The translations under genes and the position numbers were made by a program. Under the pieces are notes generated by a model. The model saw only the letters and a program-made list of their open reading frames with translations. It was not told where the DNA came from and did no database searches. This document shows, piece by piece, positions 1 to 6,985 of a stretch of DNA of 11,790 nucleotides. This DNA is from an uncultured Acidimicrobiia bacterium (GTDB lineage Bacteria; Actinomycetota; Acidimicrobiia; IMCC26256; CALEDW01), in the NCBI GenBank assembly GCA_937949585.1, contig CALEDW010000140.1, positions 1 to 11,790 of the forward strand, given 5' to 3'. Every line of letters begins with the position of its first letter. Within the stretch, counting starts at the first letter, position 1.

Positions 1-543
1 GGCCAGCGGCACCCAGGCGACCAGCGCCGCCTTGACGGTCCGGCCCGGGGCGCGATCGAGCAGGTTGCCGAGGTTCGCGGCGAGGGCCACGAGCAGCGCA
101 TCGGCGACGAGCCGCTTGCCGGTGACGAACCCCGGCGCGGCCGCCACGATCAGCGCGATGGCGGCGCCGCCGACGAGCTTGGCGGTCCCGGTGGTGAGCC
201 GACCGGCGGCGAGTGCCCGCAGGTGCCCGCGGAACCCCCGGTCGTCGGTGCCGAGCACGTCGTCGACGAAGCCGAGCAGGCCGAATCCGAGCACGGCGAA
301 CAGGATGAGCGGGCGGGCCGGGTTGAGCCCCGGCGGGTCGCCGAGCCCGAACGCCCCGAGCGTCGAGCGACCCGCCTCCACCACCAGGACGCCGAGGACC
401 ATGAACAGGCCCGAGGCCGTCTGCACCGGCCGGTCGCGGTAGTTCCGGCGGGTCAGGCCCGGCGAGACCGCGAGGTCCCGCCCGGCCACCAGGACGAACC
501 GCGTGGCCAGGAACCCCACCGCCGACGCCAGGACGACGCTCAC
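1..543 (-). CDS. MraY/WecA-like glycosyl-1-phosphate transferase family membrane protein (3' end outside window)
   Basis: The first 181 codons are visible and the frame runs open to the window edge, so the C-terminus is missing. The protein is hydrophobic, with probable membrane segments near residues 2-20, 44-56, 79-95, 122-137 and 146-162. An Asp-rich loop, FVDDVLGTDDRGFRGH (residues 92-107), resembles the metal and substrate-binding DD motif of the polyprenyl-phosphate GlcNAc/MurNAc-1-phosphate transferase family. A second conserved-looking stretch, NLGNLLDRAPGR (157-168), stands where MraY and WecA have an N-x-x-N-x-x-D-G motif, but the DG is replaced. By family the role would be phospho-sugar transfer to a lipid carrier at the membrane; the substrate is unknown. 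The GTG start lies 22 nt after the steB-like stop, with a weak GGCGGGG ribosome site. It is the last visible gene of the minus-strand operon. Activity is uncertain because of the altered second motif. Confidence 0.72.
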   Translation of the reverse strand, partial: MSVVLASAVGFLATRFVLVAGRDLAVSPGLTRRNYRDRPVQTASGLFMVLGVLVVEAGRSTLGAFGLGDPPGLNPARPLILFAVLGFGLLGFVDDVLGTDDRGFRGHLRALAAGRLTTGTAKLVGGAAIALIVAAAPGFVTGKRLVADALLVALAANLGNLLDRAPGRTVKAALVAWVPLA

Positions 544-565
544 CGGCGGGCCCCGCCGACGGTGG

Positions 566-1507
566 TCAGGGCGCCCACCACGCCGGGAGCGGCGCGGTGG
601 CCCCCGGCCCGTAGCCGTAGGACCCAGCCACGCCCCGGGCCAGCTCGGCGAGCGCGAGCACCGCCGCGACGCGGCCCTCGGTGAGGTCGAGGTGGTCGAC
701 CGTCGCCACCTGCCGGGCCAGATCGGCGTCGGCGCGGACCGCCGCCACCCAGCGGCCCCGGGGCGAGTCCGGGTCGTCCGCGGCGAGCTCCTCGGCCACC
801 ACCGCGGGCAGCCCCGCGGCGACCGCCGCCTCGGCGAGCACGACGGAGAGGCGCCGCACGCCCGGCAGGGCGTCGGACCGCCCGGCCAGCACCACCCGGG
901 CTACCGGCACCGCGGCCGCCTCCCCGACGGGGCCCTCGGCTCCGGGGGCCGGGACGGTGCGGAGGAAGCCGAGGCGCTCCAGGTCGGCGAGCACGTCGGT
1001 GTCGGGGCCCGGGCCGTCGCGCAGGCGCCCGAGCAGCGCCCGGGCCGCGGCCTCCCGCAGCACCGGGTCGGACCGGCGGGGCACGCCGAGCAGCCGGGCC
1101 AACGCCGCCGCCTGCTCCCGCCGGGCCTCCCCCAGGGCCCACGGATCCTCGAGCCAGGCCACCGTGGTGACGGTGCCGCCGGCCCGCCCGACGAGGTCGG
1201 CCAGCTCACCCACCCGCTCCTCGTCGACCCCGCGCACCGCGACGATCGCCACCGCCACGTCGGGGACGCGCCCGCTCACCGCGAACGGTGCCACCGCCCG
1301 GAGGTAGGCGTCCCGGCGGTCCAGCTCCCGCCGCAGGGCGTCGTTCTCCGCCCGGGCGCTCCGGGCCCGGTCTCGCACGTCGCCGATCTGGGTGCGCAGC
1401 GACTCCACGATCGCCCGGTCGACGACGGTGGAGCCCATCACGATCCCCAGCGCCAGGGCGAGGAACACCGCGACGAGCGACAGCAGGTGGAACCGGAAGT
1501 TGATCAC
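566..1507 (-). CDS. steB: SteB / MctB-family protein (DUF3186, copper transporter-like annotation)
   Basis: This 313-aa protein starts INFRFHLLSLVAVFLALALG after the initiator, the typical N-terminus of the DUF3186 family. One membrane anchor (about residues 6-25) is followed by a predicted coiled coil (about 30-70, rich in Arg, Glu and Ala heptads) and an extracytoplasmic alpha/beta region. The C-terminus carries the family-typical GYGPGATAPLP. In Corynebacterium, SteB is an extracytoplasmic coiled-coil protein that works with SteA in cell separation. The M. tuberculosis homologue Rv1698 (MctB) has been described as a copper-related channel protein. The steA neighbour favours the division role here. 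The GTG at 1507-1505 overlaps the steA stop as GTGA. An in-frame start 24 nt upstream exists but would add eight residues before the conserved N-terminus and lie inside steA, so it was not chosen. Confidence 0.86.
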   Translation of the reverse strand: MINFRFHLLSLVAVFLALALGIVMGSTVVDRAIVESLRTQIGDVRDRARSARAENDALRRELDRRDAYLRAVAPFAVSGRVPDVAVAIVAVRGVDEERVGELADLVGRAGGTVTTVAWLEDPWALGEARREQAAALARLLGVPRRSDPVLREAAARALLGRLRDGPGPDTDVLADLERLGFLRTVPAPGAEGPVGEAAAVPVARVVLAGRSDALPGVRRLSVVLAEAAVAAGLPAVVAEELAADDPDSPRGRWVAAVRADADLARQVATVDHLDLTEGRVAAVLALAELARGVAGSYGYGPGATAPLPAWWAP

Positions 1508-2667
1508 GAGCGTCCCGTGAGGGCGTACCACAGTTCCTCGAGGGTGAGGCGGACCCCGTCGAGGAACACGTGGAGGGGCTCGGAGACGATCGTGACCACC
1601 AGCATTGCCACCAGCGCCGCGGCGATGAGGGCGTACACGTCCCGGCGGCGCACCCGCCCCTCGTAGAGTCGGCTGACACCCTTGGCGTCGACGAGCACCG
1701 GGCCGAGCCGCAGCCGGGTGAGGAACGTGGACGACATGCCCCGGCGGCCCTTGTCGAGGAACTCGACCATCGTGGCGTGGGTCCCGACCGCGACGATGAG
1801 GCTCGCACCCGCCTCGTAGGCCAGGATCATGGCCACGTCCTCACTGGTGCCGTCCATCACGATCTCGTCGTAGGCGACCCCGCGTGCCACGAGGTGCTCC
1901 CGGCCCGGGGCACGCCCGTCCCGGTGGACGTGGTGGATCAACTGGGCGCCGCAGCGCCATCCCCGCTCGCTGAGCGAGTCGAAGTCGCCGACGAAGAGGT
2001 CGGGCCGCAGCCCGGCGTCGAGGAGCGCGTCGGCGCCCCCGTCGACGCCGATGAGCACGGGACGGAACTCCCGGATGTAGGCCCGCAGGGCCCGCAGGTC
2101 GTCGCGGTAGTCGTGCCCCCGGACCACCACGAGGGCATGGCGACCCCGGATCTCGGTGCGCAACGGCGGGAGACGCACGGGCTCGAACGTGCCGTGGGCC
2201 TCGGTGCGGATGTACTCGAGCGTGTTGGCCGCGAAGCGCTCGAGCTCCGCCCCGATGTTGGCCTTGGCGGCCTCCATCGCGGCCTCGACCTCCGCCGCCT
2301 CCCGCCGGCGGCCCGTCGCCACCCGGCGGTCGCCCACCCAGACCTCGCCGCCGTCGACGCGGACCTCGTCGCCCTCCCGGATCTCGGTGAACACCGCCTC
2401 ACCGGCCTCGTCGACGAGCGGGATCCCGGCCCGGACGACCCGGATCGGGCCCCCGTTGGGGTAGCGGCCCGTGATGGAGGGCGCGGCGTTCACGACCGCA
2501 GCGGCACCGGCGGCGACCAGGGCTTCGGCCGCGACGCGGTCGAGATCGGGATGGTCGATGACCGCGATCTCCCCGGGCCGGAGGCGTCGCACGAGGTCCT
2601 TGGTCCGCCGGTCGAGCCGGGCCCGTCCGGTCACCGCCGTGCCGGCGGCGCGCACCCGCCCCATCAC
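1504..2667 (-). CDS. steA: Cytokinetic ring protein SteA (thiamin pyrophosphokinase-like domain, C-terminal membrane anchor)
   Basis: This 387-aa protein has an N-terminal region (about 1-165) with RTKDLVRRLRPGEIAVIDH. A thiamin pyrophosphokinase-like fold follows (about 175-300), shown by GVDGGADALL (207-216), RPDLFVGDFDS (221-231) and DGTSEDVAM (272-280). One membrane helix lies at about 344-363, followed by a short tail. This is the architecture of actinobacterial SteA, which in Corynebacterium acts with membrane-bound SteB at the septum; a true thiamin kinase role is not expected. The frame opens with GTG (2667) followed at once by ATG (2664). A GGGAG ribosome site at 2675-2679 is 7 nt from the GTG and 10 nt from the ATG, so the exact start is open by one codon. 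It lies 19 nt after the NAD kinase stop and overlaps the steB start by 4 nt. Confidence 0.9.
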   Translation of the reverse strand: MMGRVRAAGTAVTGRARLDRRTKDLVRRLRPGEIAVIDHPDLDRVAAEALVAAGAAAVVNAAPSITGRYPNGGPIRVVRAGIPLVDEAGEAVFTEIREGDEVRVDGGEVWVGDRRVATGRRREAAEVEAAMEAAKANIGAELERFAANTLEYIRTEAHGTFEPVRLPPLRTEIRGRHALVVVRGHDYRDDLRALRAYIREFRPVLIGVDGGADALLDAGLRPDLFVGDFDSLSERGWRCGAQLIHHVHRDGRAPGREHLVARGVAYDEIVMDGTSEDVAMILAYEAGASLIVAVGTHATMVEFLDKGRRGMSSTFLTRLRLGPVLVDAKGVSRLYEGRVRRRDVYALIAAALVAMLVVTIVSEPLHVFLDGVRLTLEELWYALTGRS

Positions 2668-2686
2668 CGGGATGCTCCCACGGGCC

Positions 2687-3571
2687 TCACCCCTCGGCCA
2701 AACGGAACCGCCGGCGCAGGATCCCGTAGAAGTCCCGGGGCTCGAGGGTCACCAGCCGGGCCGCGCCCGCCGCCCGCCGCACCCCGACGACGTCCCCGGG
2801 GTCGAGCTCGCCCCAGCACCGGCCGTCCACGGTGAGCCGGGCGCGCCGCTCCTCGGCGACCTCGACCTCGACGTCCGTGTCCGGATCGAGCACGACCGTA
2901 CGGTCGAAGAGCATGTGCGGCGCCGCGGGCACCAGCAGGATGCAGGCCAGCCGGGGGGACACGATCGGTCCGTGGGCCGAGAACGCGTAGGCGGTGCTGC
3001 CGGTCGGGCTGGCCACGATGAGCGCGTCGGCGGCGTAGGTGGCCCACGGCCGACCGTCGAGCCGGACGCGCAGGCGGGTGAGGTGCCCCGGGTGGTGCTT
3101 CTCGATCACGGCCTCGTTGAGCGCGAGCAGGGGGGTGGGCACGCCGAGCCGGTCCGGAACCCGCAGTTCGAGCAGCATGCGCTCCTCCACGAGGACCCGC
3201 CCGGCGAGCAGGCACCGCAGGGCCGCCTCCAGTCCGGACGCCTCGATTGCGGTGAGGAACCCCAGGCGCCCGGCGTTCACCCCGAGCACCGGCACCCCGG
3301 CCGCCGCGACGAGGGACACGGTGCGCAGCATCGTGCCGTCCCCGCCGATCGACACCGCGGCGTCCAACCCGTCGGCGAAGGAGGCGGCGGGCACCGGTCG
3401 GGCGCCGGGGAGGTCGAGGCCCCGCCCGTCGGGGTCGGGGAGGCGCACCGTGGCGCCCGCCGTGGTCAGGATCGCCACCGCCCGCCGGGTGAGCTCGCGG
3501 GCGTGGACCCGCTCGGGGTGGGGCACCACGCCGATGGTGCGCGCCGGCGTCCCGTCCCCCGTGCCGGTCAC
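2687..3571 (-). CDS. nadK: NAD kinase
   Basis: This 294-aa cytoplasmic enzyme would phosphorylate NAD to NADP, using ATP or polyphosphate as known for the family. The sequence shows GGDGT (76-80, phosphate-donor motif), GVNAGRLGFL (97-106), LNEAVI (150-155) and SPTGSTAY (188-195, the TPTGSTAY motif with Thr changed to Ser). The ADG that usually comes before the last motif reads ADA (181-183), keeping the Asp. VDGR (248-251) and a basic FRL near the end also fit. The GTG start at 3571-3569 overlaps the tlyA stop as GTGA, which decides the start and suggests coupled translation. The order tlyA then NAD kinase is conserved in actinobacteria, where recN normally follows; here steA follows directly, with no room for recN. 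Confidence 0.94.
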   Translation of the reverse strand: MTGTGDGTPARTIGVVPHPERVHARELTRRAVAILTTAGATVRLPDPDGRGLDLPGARPVPAASFADGLDAAVSIGGDGTMLRTVSLVAAAGVPVLGVNAGRLGFLTAIEASGLEAALRCLLAGRVLVEERMLLELRVPDRLGVPTPLLALNEAVIEKHHPGHLTRLRVRLDGRPWATYAADALIVASPTGSTAYAFSAHGPIVSPRLACILLVPAAPHMLFDRTVVLDPDTDVEVEVAEERRARLTVDGRCWGELDPGDVVGVRRAAGAARLVTLEPRDFYGILRRRFRLAEG

Positions 3572-4374
3572 GGATCCCCCTCGGCAACGGCCCGGTCGAG
3601 GCGGAGCGGCAGGTCCGGGGGCCGCGGGCCGGCGCGGTGCGCGTACACGAAGACCTCCCGGTTCCCGGCCGGTCCCGGCAGCACGGAGGCGGCGGCGTCC
3701 ACCGCGACGATGCCGACCGCGTCGAGCGCCGCGACCACCTCGTCGAGGACCCGCCGCCGCACCCTCGGGTCGCGCACCACCCCGCCGCGCCCGACGTCGC
3801 GGGGCCCGGCCTCGAACTGGGGCTTGACGAGCAGCACGAACCAGGCAGCCGGCCGGGTGCAGCGGGCCAGGGCGGCGGCGACGTGGCGCAGGCTGATGAA
3901 CGACAGGTCGGCCACGGCGCCGTCGGTCGGGCCGCCGATCGCCTCCGGGGTGAGGTCCCGGGCGTTCGTGCGTTCCAGCACCCGGACCCGGGGGTCGGTG
4001 CGCAGTCGCCAGTCGAGCAGGCCCCGGCCGACGTCGACGGCCACCACCGATGCGGCCCCGTGGCGGAGGAGGCAGTCGGTGAACCCGCCGGTGGAGGCAC
4101 CGAGGTCGAGGACCCGCGCGCCGGCCACCGGAGGGCGGAACCGGGCCAGCGCCCCGGCGAGCTTCGCCCCACCCCGGGACACGTACCGGACGGTCTCGGT
4201 GGCGGCCACCTGCACGGGCTCCTCCCCCGCCACCCGGCGGGCGGCGTTGCGAACGGGCAGGCCGGCGACCCGTACGGCGCCGGCCTCGACGAGCGCCCGG
4301 GCTTGCGTCCGGCTCGGGGCGAGGCCCCGCCGTACGAGCTCGACGTCGAGCCTGCGCCGCCCGCCGCCGCTCAG
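3568..4374 (-). CDS. tlyA: TlyA family rRNA 2'-O-methyltransferase (apparent CTG start)
   Basis: An S4 RNA-binding domain (about 1-60, with RRRLDVELVRRGLAPSRTQA) is joined to an FtsJ-like SAM methyltransferase domain. Visible motifs are YVSRGGAKL (64-72), the SAM motif VLDLGASTGGFTDCLL (88-103), DLSFISL (156-162) and KPQFE (184-188). Lys71, Asp156, Lys184 and Glu240 fit the K-D-K-E catalytic tetrad. TlyA methylates 16S and 23S rRNA cytidines in mycobacteria, and its loss gives capreomycin resistance. There is no ATG, GTG or TTG in frame between the upstream phosphatase stop and the S4 domain. The only start-like codon at the right place is CTG (4374-4372), which gives 268 aa, the usual mycobacterial length, and overlaps the stop of a 26-codon ORF. 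The stop overlaps the NAD kinase start. Function is secure; the start codon is inferred. Confidence 0.92.
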   Translation of the reverse strand: MSGGGRRRLDVELVRRGLAPSRTQARALVEAGAVRVAGLPVRNAARRVAGEEPVQVAATETVRYVSRGGAKLAGALARFRPPVAGARVLDLGASTGGFTDCLLRHGAASVVAVDVGRGLLDWRLRTDPRVRVLERTNARDLTPEAIGGPTDGAVADLSFISLRHVAAALARCTRPAAWFVLLVKPQFEAGPRDVGRGGVVRDPRVRRRVLDEVVAALDAVGIVAVDAAASVLPGPAGNREVFVYAHRAGPRPPDLPLRLDRAVAEGDP

Positions 4375-4451
4375 TGCTGCGCCCCCGGCGACGGCGACCC
4401 GGGACGCGGCCGGACGGCTCGGGCACCACGCGGCGTCGGCAACTTCGGCAT
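4371..4451 (-). CDS. Small Pro/Arg-rich ORF upstream of tlyA (26 aa)
   Basis: An ATG at 4451-4449 is preceded by a near-perfect ribosome site (GGAGGG, 7 nt spacing). The frame encodes 26 residues, with seven Pro and four Arg (starts MPKLPTPRGARAV, ends PSPGAQH). Its TGA overlaps the apparent CTG start of tlyA. It fills the gap between the phosphatase gene and tlyA, the same place where M. tuberculosis has a small gene, Rv1693; homology could not be tested. Two roles are possible: a real small protein, or a translated leader whose termination lets ribosomes restart at tlyA. It could also be the 5' end of a tlyA frame broken by a sequencing error. No function is recognised. Confidence 0.55.
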   Translation of the reverse strand: MPKLPTPRGARAVRPRPGSPSPGAQH

Positions 4452-4458
4452 CGACGGG

Positions 4459-4464
4459 CCCTCC
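4459..4464 (-). promoter_or_regulatory. Strong ribosome binding site for the small ORF before tlyA
   Basis: On the minus strand this reads GGAGGG, 7 nt before the ATG at 4451. It is one of the best ribosome sites in the window. tlyA itself has only a G-rich stretch ahead of its CTG, so this site may bring ribosomes to both frames. Confidence 0.6.
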
Positions 4465-4483
4465 GGATCCGGGACGGGTGCCG

Positions 4484-5281
4484 TCAGGGTAGTGGGAGCA
4501 CCCCCAGGATCCCGGGGACGACCGCGGCGAGGTCGGGACCGTCGAGCGCCGGCACCGGGCCGTCGTCGGGGTCGTCCCGGGCGCCGCTGCGGACCAGCAC
4601 GAACGGCCATCCCAGCGCGGCGGCGAGCCGCCCGTCGGTGGAGGGCCGGTCCCCGACGACGCAGGCGGGGCCCGCCACCCGGGCCCGGATCGCGGCGACG
4701 GTCGGGGCCTCCGGCTTGCCGGCCACCTCGGGGGTCCGCCCGGCGGCAGTCGCCACCGCGGCCACCAGGGCCCCGGCCCCCGGACGCGGACCGTCCTCGG
4801 TCGGGTAGGTCGGGTCGAGGTTCGTCGCCACGAAGTACGCACCGGCCCGAACGGCGCGGGCCGCCCGGTCGAGGGCGTCGTAGTCGAAGTCGAGGTGCAA
4901 GCCGACGACCACCGCCTCGGCGGGAGGCGTCCGCACCACCGACAGCCCGGCTCGACCCACCTCGTCGGTCAGGCCGGGGCCGCCGGTCACCAGCACCCGC
5001 GCCCCGCGCCGCAGGCGGGCCGCCAGCAGCCCGGCGGCAACCACCGCAGAGGTGAGGACGTCGTCGGGATCCGCCTCCACGCCCATCCCGGCGAGCCGCC
5101 GGCTCAGCTCCGCCCGGGTACGCAACGCGTTGTTCGTGACGTACAGGATCCGCAGCCCCCGGCGGAGCAGGTCACCCAGGGCCGCTGCGGCCCCGGGTAC
5201 CGGCGTCGCGCCCCGCCACACCACGCCGTCGAGATCGCAGACGACCGTCGCGGGGGGTGCACCGGCCGGTGCTGCACTCAC
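4484..5281 (-). CDS. HAD-IIA family hydrolase (NagD/p-nitrophenyl phosphatase-like)
   Basis: This 265-aa haloacid dehalogenase-type phosphatase has motif I VVCDLDGVVWRG near residue 13 (nucleophile Asp16, acid Asp18) and motif II YVTNN near 47-51. Its large C2-type cap lies between motif II and AGKPE near 187-191 (motif III Lys). Motif IV is VVGDRPSTDG near 208-217. Family members remove phosphate from small metabolites; the substrate cannot be read from sequence. Rv1692 at the same locus in M. tuberculosis belongs to this group and has been linked to glycerol 3-phosphate removal, so a role in recycling lipid-derived phosphates is possible. The GTG start comes 13 nt after the TPR gene stop, with no clear ribosome site, so translation is probably coupled. 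The small ORF before tlyA follows 32 nt downstream. Confidence 0.9.
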   Translation of the reverse strand: MSAAPAGAPPATVVCDLDGVVWRGATPVPGAAAALGDLLRRGLRILYVTNNALRTRAELSRRLAGMGVEADPDDVLTSAVVAAGLLAARLRRGARVLVTGGPGLTDEVGRAGLSVVRTPPAEAVVVGLHLDFDYDALDRAARAVRAGAYFVATNLDPTYPTEDGPRPGAGALVAAVATAAGRTPEVAGKPEAPTVAAIRARVAGPACVVGDRPSTDGRLAAALGWPFVLVRSGARDDPDDGPVPALDGPDLAAVVPGILGVLPLP

Positions 5282-5294
5282 CGGCGACCCGGGA

Positions 5295-5666
5295 TCACCG
5301 GCCGGCCCCGGGGTCGGCGGCGGCCCGGGCGAGCGCGGCGCGGTAGTCGGGGTTCTCCGGCCGCATGGCCACGGCGAGCCGCAGGTGGCGACGCGCGCCG
5401 CCCGGGTCCCCGGCCTGCAGCCGGCACAGGCCGAGGCCGAACAGGGCGTAGTCGTTCACGGGGTCGAGGTCGACCGCCTTGGCGAACTCGGCCTCGGCCG
5501 CCTCGTAGCGCCCGGTGCGGTAGTAGGCACGGGCGAGCGTCTCCCGGATCGAGCCGACGTGGGGCTCGAGGTCCCGGGCCCGCTCGAGGGCCACCGCGGC
5601 GGCGTGCGCGTTCGCCCCCGCCAGCAGCCGCACCCCTTCCTGGTAGCGTGTGTACGCCTCTGCCAC
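5295..5666 (-). CDS. Small tetratricopeptide repeat protein (123 aa), first gene of the minus-strand operon
   Basis: About three TPR-type helical hairpins cover most of the protein. A degenerate one lies at about 5-35, a clear one at about 39-70 (LARAYYRTGRYEAAEAEFAKA, then LDP) and another at about 73-105 (ALFGLGLCRLQAGDPGGARR). There is no signal peptide or membrane segment, so it is probably a cytoplasmic protein-protein interaction module. The GTG at 5666-5664 is fixed by an exceptionally good ribosome site, AGGAGGTGA on the minus strand, matching the 16S anti-Shine-Dalgarno end. It comes first in the run leading to the phosphatase and tlyA. It is much shorter than the Rv1691-type TPR protein usually next to this phosphatase, and the partner is unknown. 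Longer versions of the frame run into the divergent DUF1015 gene and were rejected. Confidence 0.82.
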   Translation of the reverse strand: MAEAYTRYQEGVRLLAGANAHAAAVALERARDLEPHVGSIRETLARAYYRTGRYEAAEAEFAKAVDLDPVNDYALFGLGLCRLQAGDPGGARRHLRLAVAMRPENPDYRAALARAAADPGAGR

Positions 5667-5732
5667 TCTCACCTCCTCCCTGCGATCCGAGCGTGCCCCT
5701 CCGTCTGCACCTGTGTCCGGCCCGGGTCCGGT
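5667..5732. promoter_or_regulatory. Divergent intergenic region between the TPR operon and the DUF1015 gene
   Basis: Only 66 nt separate two divergent starts, so it should hold or border promoters for both directions. No convincing -10 (TANNNT) or -35 hexamer is visible on either strand, and no operator-like palindrome was seen apart from a short GGCCCGGG-type GC-rich stretch. The operon promoter may therefore lie partly inside the 5' part of the DUF1015 gene. Confidence 0.35.
5669..5677 (-). promoter_or_regulatory. Consensus ribosome binding site of the TPR gene
   Basis: On the minus strand it reads AGGAGGTGA. The GGAGG core sits 5 nt before the GTG start at 5666. This supports strong initiation for the first gene of the operon and excludes the longer in-frame alternatives. 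Confidence 0.75.
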
Positions 5733-6977
5733 GTGGTTGACCTCCGCCCGTTCCGGGCCCTGCGCTACCCGGTGCGGGATCTCACGCGACTGTCCGCACC
5801 ACCGTACGACGTCATCGATCCCGAGGAGCGGCACGCGCTGTGTGCCGCCGACCCGCACAACGTGGTACGGCTCCTGCTGCCCGAACCCGGTGCCGCCCGG
5901 CCCGACCCGTACGCGGCGGCGGCGGACCTCCTCGAGACCTGGCGCCGGGAGGGTGTGCTGGTGCTCGACGACCGCCCGCGGCTGTACGGGTACCGCATGG
6001 AGCACGTCGACGCCGCGGGGCACCTGCGCACCACCACGGGGCTGCTCGGCGCGCTGAGCCTGCCCGAGCGGCTCGGGGCCGACGGGCTGGTCCCGCATGA
6101 GCACACCCTGCCCAAGGCCCGCCGGGACCGCCTCGCGCTGCTGCGCGCCACCCGAGCCAACCTCGACCCGATCTGGTGCCTCGCCGGCGAGCCGGCCGCA
6201 TCAGAGCTCCTCACGCTCACGGCGAGCGGCGGCGCGGTGCTGGCCGAGGCCTCCGACCCGTCCGGCGTCCGGCACACGATGTGGGCGCTGGACGACGAGG
6301 CGGGCGCGGCCCGGGTCTCGGCGTCGCTGCGGTCGGCGCGGGTGGTGGTGGCCGATGGCCATCATCGCCTCGAGACGGCACTGGCCTGGCGCGACGAGCT
6401 GGGCGGGCCCGGCGGTGCACCCGCGGGGGCCCAGGCGGTGCTCGCCTTCCTGACGCCGCTGCACCCCGCCCACCTCACCGTTGCACCGATTCACCGGTTG
6501 CTCTCCGGCACGCCGCCCGGCCGCGACTGGGCCGGGGCGCTGTCGGGGATCTGCGAGGTCTGTGAGGCGGGACCCCCGGAGGGGGATGCCGCAGCCGCGC
6601 TCGCCGACGCGCTGGAGCCCGGGGAGCTCGGGGTGGTGACGGCCGGGTCCCTCCTGCGGGCGCGGGTACGGCCGGAACCGGCGGCGCTGGTGCGGGCGGT
6701 GCTCCCCCCGGCACTCGCCGGCGTCGGCAGCGCCCTGTTCGACGAGCTCGTCCGGCCCCTGCTCGGCCCCGGGGTGACGGTGACCTACCGTCCCGGGGCG
6801 GCGGCGGTGACCCGCCTGGTCGCCGCCGGCGCGGCCGACGTGGCGTTCCTGTGCCCGCCGCTCGACGTCGAGGTGATCAGCCACGCGGCCGCCGCCGGTG
6901 TGCGGATGCCGGAGAAGACCTCGTACTTCGCCCCGAAGCCCCGTTCCGGCTTCGTGGTCCGCCCCGCCGACGTCTGA
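5733..6977 (+). CDS. DUF1015 family protein (putative kinase-like, function uncertain)
   Basis: This 414-aa protein carries the signatures of the DUF1015 family along its whole length. These are LRPFRALRY (4-12), APPYDVI (22-28), PHEHTLPKARRDRLALLR (121-138), NLDPIW (143-148) and ADGHHRLETAL (207-217). The C-terminal block MPEKTSYFAPKPRSGFVVR lies near residues 391-409. It looks cytoplasmic, with no signal or membrane segment. Some members of this family have been proposed to be free-serine kinases, but I am not certain of that, and the sequence alone does not show a substrate. The GTG at 5733 was chosen because it puts the conserved LRPFRALRY at the N-terminus; the frame is open upstream but that part is antisense to the TPR and HAD genes. 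No good ribosome site is visible. It is divergent from the tlyA operon and convergent with korB. Confidence 0.86.
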   Translation: MVDLRPFRALRYPVRDLTRLSAPPYDVIDPEERHALCAADPHNVVRLLLPEPGAARPDPYAAAADLLETWRREGVLVLDDRPRLYGYRMEHVDAAGHLRTTTGLLGALSLPERLGADGLVPHEHTLPKARRDRLALLRATRANLDPIWCLAGEPAASELLTLTASGGAVLAEASDPSGVRHTMWALDDEAGAARVSASLRSARVVVADGHHRLETALAWRDELGGPGGAPAGAQAVLAFLTPLHPAHLTVAPIHRLLSGTPPGRDWAGALSGICEVCEAGPPEGDAAAALADALEPGELGVVTAGSLLRARVRPEPAALVRAVLPPALAGVGSALFDELVRPLLGPGVTVTYRPGAAAVTRLVAAGAADVAFLCPPLDVEVISHAAAAGVRMPEKTSYFAPKPRSGFVVRPADV

Positions 6978-6985
6978 CGCCGACC

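Noticed and set aside
503..1666. Plus-strand open frame opposite the steB-like gene
   Set aside because: Low-complexity Arg/Gly/His-rich product; the minus strand has a convincing DUF3186 protein.
2471..4492. Long plus-strand open frame opposite steA, NAD kinase and tlyA
   Set aside because: The product is Arg/Pro/Ala-rich without any domain, and the opposite strand is fully explained by recognised genes.
5052..5732. Upstream in-frame extension of the DUF1015 gene
   Set aside because: It overlaps the TPR and HAD genes in antisense and lies before the conserved N-terminal motif LRPFRALRY.
5737..5766. TTGACC near the DUF1015 start as a promoter -35
   Set aside because: It is inside the coding frame and no -10 element follows at a suitable distance.
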